Source of the DNA: Ferruginibacter sp.
GTDB lineage: Bacteria; Bacteroidota; Bacteroidia; Chitinophagales; Chitinophagaceae
Reading direction: 5' to 3'
Assembly (NCBI GenBank): GCA_030831725.1
Contig: JAURKN010000217.1
Coordinates: 1 to 9,608 of the forward strand
DNA length: 9,608 nt
Under the pieces are notes generated by a model that had not been told where the DNA came from, made no database searches, and was given only the letters and a program-made list of their open reading frames with translations. The position numbers and the translations under genes were made by a program. This document shows positions 6,558 through 9,608 of the stretch, one piece after another. The stretch's first letter is position 1, and each line of letters opens with the position of its first letter.

Positions 6558-6612
6558 TTGTAGGGCTTTTACAGTTTTGGATGGATTTTATGAAAATCAG
6601 ATTGCCCTACAA
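6558..6612. terminator. Inverted repeat between convergent genes, overlapping a stop codon
   Basis: TTGTAGGGC (6558-6566) and GCCCTACAA (6604-6612) are exact complements, separated by 37 bases. That loop contains a second hairpin, GATTTT-ATG-AAAATC (6584-6598). The right arm includes the TAG stop of the minus-strand flavoprotein gene. The position between two convergent genes suggests a shared, bidirectional transcription end. No clean T tract follows, so the terminator role is uncertain. Confidence 0.45.
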
Positions 6613-7557
6613 ACTTCTGATCTTGGATAATGCGGTTTGAAATTCGAGCCAAGTATCGGCAACAACTTCACTTGCAGGTTTTATGGAATCAAACAATGTG
6701 CTAACCTGTCCGATTTCTAATTCTCCATCAACAAGGTCTCCTTCGAACATGCCTTTTTTCGCCCTTCCTCTGCCCAGTATCTGTTCAAGCTCTTGCGTGG
6801 AAGCTCCTCTGCTTTCAGCCGCATCCACTTGTTGAAAAAATTGATTTTTTATCAGTCGGACCGGAGTGAGTCTTTTCAGTGAAAGTTGTGTGTCGCCTTC
6901 TTTTGTTTTCATGACCTGCTCTTTGAAAGCATCATGACTCGAGGCTTCAGGCGTGGCTACAAATCTTGAACCCATCTGTACCCCATCCGCTCCGAGAACC
7001 ATCGCTGCTAGCATTTGATTTCCATTGCCTATCCCACCTGCTGCAATGACCGGTATGTCTACCACTTTTGTGACGGCTGGAATCAGAACCATCGTGGTTG
7101 TCTCTTCCCTACCATTATGTCCACCTGCCTCAAATCCTTCGGCAACAACAGCATCACAGCCGGCCTCTTGTGCTTTAACAGCAAACTTGGTGCTGCTCAC
7201 CACATGAACCACTTTGATGCCGTGCGACTTCAACTTCGCAGTGTATGCTTTCGGATTGCCGGCCGATGAAAAAACAATCGGAATTTTCTCATCAATGATG
7301 GTCTGTATGTGTTCCTCTATGTTCGGATAAAGTAAAGGCAGATTGACCCCGAATGGCTTATCGGTCGCCAACTTACATTTTCTGATGTGTTCTTTCAACA
7401 CCTCGGGATACATGCTTCCACTGCCGATGAGTCCCAATCCTCCGGCATTACTAACGGCGGAGACTAAACGCCATCCACTCGCCCAGATCATTCCACCTTG
7501 CACGATAGGATAATCTATCTTGAACAATTCGGTGATTCTGTTTTCGAACTGCTTCAT
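6607..7557 (-). CDS. Nitronate monooxygenase / FabK-like flavin oxidoreductase
   Basis: A 316-aa FMN-dependent TIM-barrel enzyme of the 2-nitropropane dioxygenase family. The N-terminus IDYPIVQGGMIW is the family's first flavin-contacting strand. SNAGGLGLIGSG (36-47), AEGFEAGGHNG (139-149, with the conserved catalytic-position H147), IPVIAAGGIGNG (168-179) and GADGVQMGSRFVAT (189-202, phosphate binding) all follow in order. Members either oxidise toxic nitronates or act as enoyl-ACP reductase (FabK); the sequence does not decide between them. No fatty-acid gene neighbours support FabK, so nitronate monooxygenase is the more cautious name. It lies 63 bp after the DUF4293 gene on the same strand, behind a terminator-like hairpin, so it may have its own promoter. 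Length and motifs are normal. Confidence 0.88.
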   Translation of the reverse strand: MKQFENRITELFKIDYPIVQGGMIWASGWRLVSAVSNAGGLGLIGSGSMYPEVLKEHIRKCKLATDKPFGVNLPLLYPNIEEHIQTIIDEKIPIVFSSAGNPKAYTAKLKSHGIKVVHVVSSTKFAVKAQEAGCDAVVAEGFEAGGHNGREETTTMVLIPAVTKVVDIPVIAAGGIGNGNQMLAAMVLGADGVQMGSRFVATPEASSHDAFKEQVMKTKEGDTQLSLKRLTPVRLIKNQFFQQVDAAESRGASTQELEQILGRGRAKKGMFEGDLVDGELEIGQVSTLFDSIKPASEVVADTWLEFQTALSKIRSL

Positions 7558-7574
7558 CGGTTTTGTTTTGATTG

Positions 7575-7604
7575 AAAAAACCTGAACCGTTTTTATAACG
7601 GATC
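7575..7604 (-). terminator. Terminator-like hairpin after the DUF4293 gene
   Basis: On the minus strand GATCCGTT and AACGGTTC pair with one T·T mismatch around the loop ATAAA, and TTTTTT follows three bases later (7580-7575). This would end the glyA-DUF4293 transcript. The same stretch also reads TTTG (7607-7604), 19 bases, CAGGTTTT, a two-mismatch version of the Bacteroidota promoter with ideal spacing, so it could instead or also start the flavoprotein transcript. Confidence 0.55.
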
Positions 7605-7620
7605 AAATGGTGATTCTCGC

Positions 7621-8052
7621 CTACCTGAACCTATCACTTTCCTCAATGAGTTTATTGTCTTTGTTGATCCCTCTTATCGCCAACAATGCGAACAGCAAAG
7701 TCAAGGGTTGAAGGATCGCACCTATGGCGTAAGTGCCTTCAATGAAATAAGAAATGCTCATCTGATAATGAAAAATCAAAATGGACTCCAGCAGAATAAT
7801 CAATGCACAGAATTTCATTTGTAACCTTCTGTTGCTGAAAAGGAAAATGGCAATCAGGCACAATAGTCCTACAGCAACTGTGTTGATGTTCATGAAAATA
7901 TTGGTCATTCCGTTAACCTCGGCGAAAGACTTTGCGGATTGAGGATTTTGTGGGTCAGCCAGTTTGTTTCCGGTGTAAAATGCAAATTTCATTCCGGCAA
8001 ACGAACACAAAGATGCTAACAAGAGCCAAATGGATTGAATACGTTGTATCAT
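7621..8052 (-). CDS. DUF4293 family small membrane protein
   Basis: A 143-aa protein with four predicted membrane helices (about 7-25, 53-73, 78-95 and 107-127). The N-terminus MIQRIQSIWLLLA and the charged tail IRGINKDNKLIEESDRFR match the DUF4293 family of Bacteroidota, which has no known function. The loop between helices 1 and 2 (26-52) is polar, and the tail is probably cytoplasmic by the positive-inside rule (inference). It starts 25 bp after the glyA stop codon with no promoter or terminator visible between, so it is most likely the second gene of a glyA transcript. A link to one-carbon metabolism is not shown by the sequence. Confidence 0.85.
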   Translation of the reverse strand: MIQRIQSIWLLLASLCSFAGMKFAFYTGNKLADPQNPQSAKSFAEVNGMTNIFMNINTVAVGLLCLIAIFLFSNRRLQMKFCALIILLESILIFHYQMSISYFIEGTYAIGAILQPLTLLFALLAIRGINKDNKLIEESDRFR

Positions 8053-8077
8053 ATTTTGATATTAGAAAGATGAATTG

Positions 8078-9358
8078 TTACCCTAGTTCCGGATATAGTG
8101 GAAATTGATCCATCCATGTTTTCACTTCCTGTTTCACTTCATGGATGATCGTTTGATTATCGATATTCATCAACACCTTGTCTATCAATTTGACCACATT
8201 TTCCATGTCTTTTTCGACAAGTCCTCTGGTGGTGATGGCAGGAACACCGATACGAATACCACTTGTTACAAATGGACTTTTATCGTCGAATGGTACAGCG
8301 TTTTTATTGAGTGTGATATGAGCCAGATCGAGGGTTTCCTGTGCTTTTTTGCCTGTGATGCCTTTGTTTCGAAGATCAATCAGCATCAAGTGATTTTCTG
8401 TTCCACCACTGATGATCTGATACCCAAGATCATTCAATGCTTTGGCCATCGCTTGCGCGTTATTTTTTACCTGATGGGCATATTTTGTAAAATCATCCGA
8501 CAATAGTTCTCCGAATGCGACAGCCTTTCCCGCAATCACATGCTCAAGTGGACCGCCCTGTGTACCCGGAAAGACAGCCATATCCAAAAGATTACTCATC
8601 ATTCGAACATTCCCTTTCAAGTCTTTGAGTCCGAAAGGATTTTCAAAATCTTTCTTCATCAGAATGATACCACCTCTTGGGCCACGCAAGGTCTTATGTG
8701 TGGTACTGGTTACAAAATGACAGTGCTCAAATGGTGATGAAAGCAACCCTTTGGCGATCAAACCTGCAGGATGTGCCATATCGCAAAGCACAAAAGCGCC
8801 AATTTCATCAGCCACTTTTCTTATTCTGGCATAATCGATATCTCTGCTGTAAGCCGATGCTCCGCAAATGATCAGTTTTGGCTTCTCGGATCTTGCTTTA
8901 GATTCGAGCATTTCATAATCGATAAGCCCTGTATCCTTCAAAACCCCATAAAAATGAGATTTGTAAATCTTACCTGAAAAGTTAACCGGTGAACCATGTG
9001 TAAGGTGACCTCCCATGCTAAGGTCGAGGCCGAGGATGGCATCTCCTGGTTGCAGTATGGCAAGCATGAGCGCCGCATTGGCTTGTGCACCGCTGTGAGG
9101 TTGCACATTGGCATATTCACAATCAAAAACCGCTTTGATTCTATCGATGGCCAATTGTTCCACCTGGTCGACAATCTCGCAACCCCCATAATATCTTTTT
9201 GAAGGATAACCCTCCGCATATTTATTGGTGAGTACCGATCCCATGGCCTGCATCACCTGTAAACTGGTGAAATTCTCGCTGGCGATCAGCTCAATGCCGT
9301 GGCGTTGTCTGTCCAGTTCTTTTCCGATCAAATCAAAAACAAGTTTATCCTGCATCAT
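8078..9358 (-). CDS. glyA: Serine hydroxymethyltransferase
   Basis: A PLP enzyme that interconverts serine and glycine while moving a one-carbon unit to and from tetrahydrofolate; it supplies 5,10-methylene-THF for thymidylate, purine and methionine synthesis. The protein is 426 aa, of usual length. It shows [11 protein letters not shown] (20-30), the [13 protein letters not shown] substrate/cofactor segment (47-59), [11 protein letters not shown] (84-94), [10 protein letters not shown] with PLP-contacting D193 and H196, and the Schiff-base lysine K222 in TSTTHKT (217-223). GTQGGP (265-270) and the C-terminal [13 protein letters not shown] also match. All catalytic residues are present. The frame opens with two adjacent ATGs (9358, 9355); either is possible. 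An exact TAnnTTTG box lies 21 bp upstream. The DUF4293 gene follows 25 bp downstream on the same strand. Confidence 0.97.
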   Translation of the reverse strand: MMQDKLVFDLIGKELDRQRHGIELIASENFTSLQVMQAMGSVLTNKYAEGYPSKRYYGGCEIVDQVEQLAIDRIKAVFDCEYANVQPHSGAQANAALMLAILQPGDAILGLDLSMGGHLTHGSPVNFSGKIYKSHFYGVLKDTGLIDYEMLESKARSEKPKLIICGASAYSRDIDYARIRKVADEIGAFVLCDMAHPAGLIAKGLLSSPFEHCHFVTSTTHKTLRGPRGGIILMKKDFENPFGLKDLKGNVRMMSNLLDMAVFPGTQGGPLEHVIAGKAVAFGELLSDDFTKYAHQVKNNAQAMAKALNDLGYQIISGGTENHLMLIDLRNKGITGKKAQETLDLAHITLNKNAVPFDDKSPFVTSGIRIGVPAITTRGLVEKDMENVVKLIDKVLMNIDNQTIIHEVKQEVKTWMDQFPLYPELG

Positions 9359-9378
9359 ACAATGGTATATTTTGGTGA

Positions 9379-9386
9379 CAAAGATA
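9379..9386 (-). promoter_or_regulatory. -7 promoter box for glyA
   Basis: On the minus strand TATCTTTG is an exact TAnnTTTG match, 20 bp ahead of the first glyA ATG, predicting a start near 9372. The -33 position lacks TTTG. Box and distance to the ATG closely mirror the promoter of the DUF3127 gene. Confidence 0.6.
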
Positions 9387-9457
9387 AGGCCGACACGGCA
9401 TTCATTCCATTTTCACCCATTAAGTTAAACAAAACATGTCTGTTCCGTAATCATCGC

Positions 9458-9465
9458 TAGTTTCG
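9458..9465 (+). promoter_or_regulatory. Possible weak -7 box for the nucleotidyltransferase gene
   Basis: TAGTTTCG differs from TAnnTTTG by one base and lies 42 bp before the ATG at 9508. No TTTG is found at the expected -33 position, so this is only a candidate. Confidence 0.25.
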
Positions 9466-9507
9466 TTCTAATAATGTAATTTCACTGCCCAAAAGTAAAA
9501 AAGCAAT

Positions 9508-9608
9508 ATGAAGGCAATCATACCCGTAGCCGGTGCCGGTACCAAATTAAGACCGCACACCTACACACAACCCAAGGCCCTCATTCCGCTTGCCGGAAAG
9601 ACGATACT
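9508..9608 (+). CDS. Sugar-phosphate nucleotidyltransferase, N-terminal part
   Basis: Only the first 33 complete codons are in the window; the gene runs off the right edge. The start reads [16 protein letters not shown] and then [13 protein letters not shown]. This is the nucleotide-binding signature of NDP-sugar pyrophosphorylases (GxGT-K/R-LRP, then PKxLxPLxGK), which join a nucleoside triphosphate to a sugar 1-phosphate. The first motif has AGAGTK rather than the more usual GGxGTR, a variant I associate with Bacteroidota members. Which sugar is used (glucose, mannose or another) cannot be told from this fragment. It is divergent from glyA across a 149-bp spacer. The A-rich leader has no Shine-Dalgarno sequence. 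Confidence 0.88.
   Translation, partial: MKAIIPVAGAGTKLRPHTYTQPKALIPLAGKTI

Noticed and set aside
7581..7631. Direct repeat CCTGAACC at 7581-7588 and 7624-7631
   Set aside because: Only eight bases, one copy inside a coding end and the other in the hairpin; too short to rate above chance.
1..9608. Defence system, mobile element or CRISPR array
   Set aside because: All genes except the DUF families and the FAD enzyme are recognised housekeeping or transport genes, and no repeat-spacer pattern, transposase, integrase or nuclease was seen.

Overview
This 9.6 kb window looks like ordinary chromosomal backbone of a Bacteroidota bacterium, most likely near Chitinophagales (the order is a guess from protein flavour). 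Three things support this. Four start-proximal boxes match the Bacteroidota promoter consensus TAnnTTTG exactly. No start codon has a convincing Shine-Dalgarno sequence; the leaders are A-rich. Two gene families typical of the phylum, DUF3127 and DUF4293, are present. No insertion sequence, prophage, CRISPR array or other mobile element was seen.

Left part (1-1805, minus strand): dnaA, then a strong promoter driving tRNA-Ser(GCT) and tRNA-Pro(TGG), closed by a GNRA-loop terminator. A 337-bp gene-free, A/T-rich spacer (1806-2142) separates dnaA from a divergent plus-strand pair. That spacer holds a 12-bp perfect palindrome just before dnaA and a large (about 91 bp) nested imperfect palindrome around an A7T8 core. 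It has no recognisable DnaA-box cluster.

Middle (2143-6545, plus strand): a small DUF3127 protein whose predicted OB-like body ends in an SSB-type acidic tip (DGDDLPF), followed 36 bp later by a COG2509-type FAD-dependent oxidoreductase of unknown substrate. After a hairpin-bearing gap with its own promoter comes a two-gene ABC exporter of NatA/NatB type, with a 17-bp gene overlap.

Right part (6607-9358, minus strand): glyA (serine hydroxymethyltransferase) from a TAnnTTTG promoter, then the small membrane protein DUF4293 25 bp downstream, a terminator-like hairpin, and a nitronate monooxygenase/FabK-like flavoprotein that converges on the ABC permease gene. At the right edge a sugar-nucleotidyltransferase gene starts on the plus strand and is cut by the window end.

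I found no complete new system. The most interesting points are the SSB-like tail on the DUF3127 protein encoded divergently from the replication initiator, and the structured spacer between these two genes.
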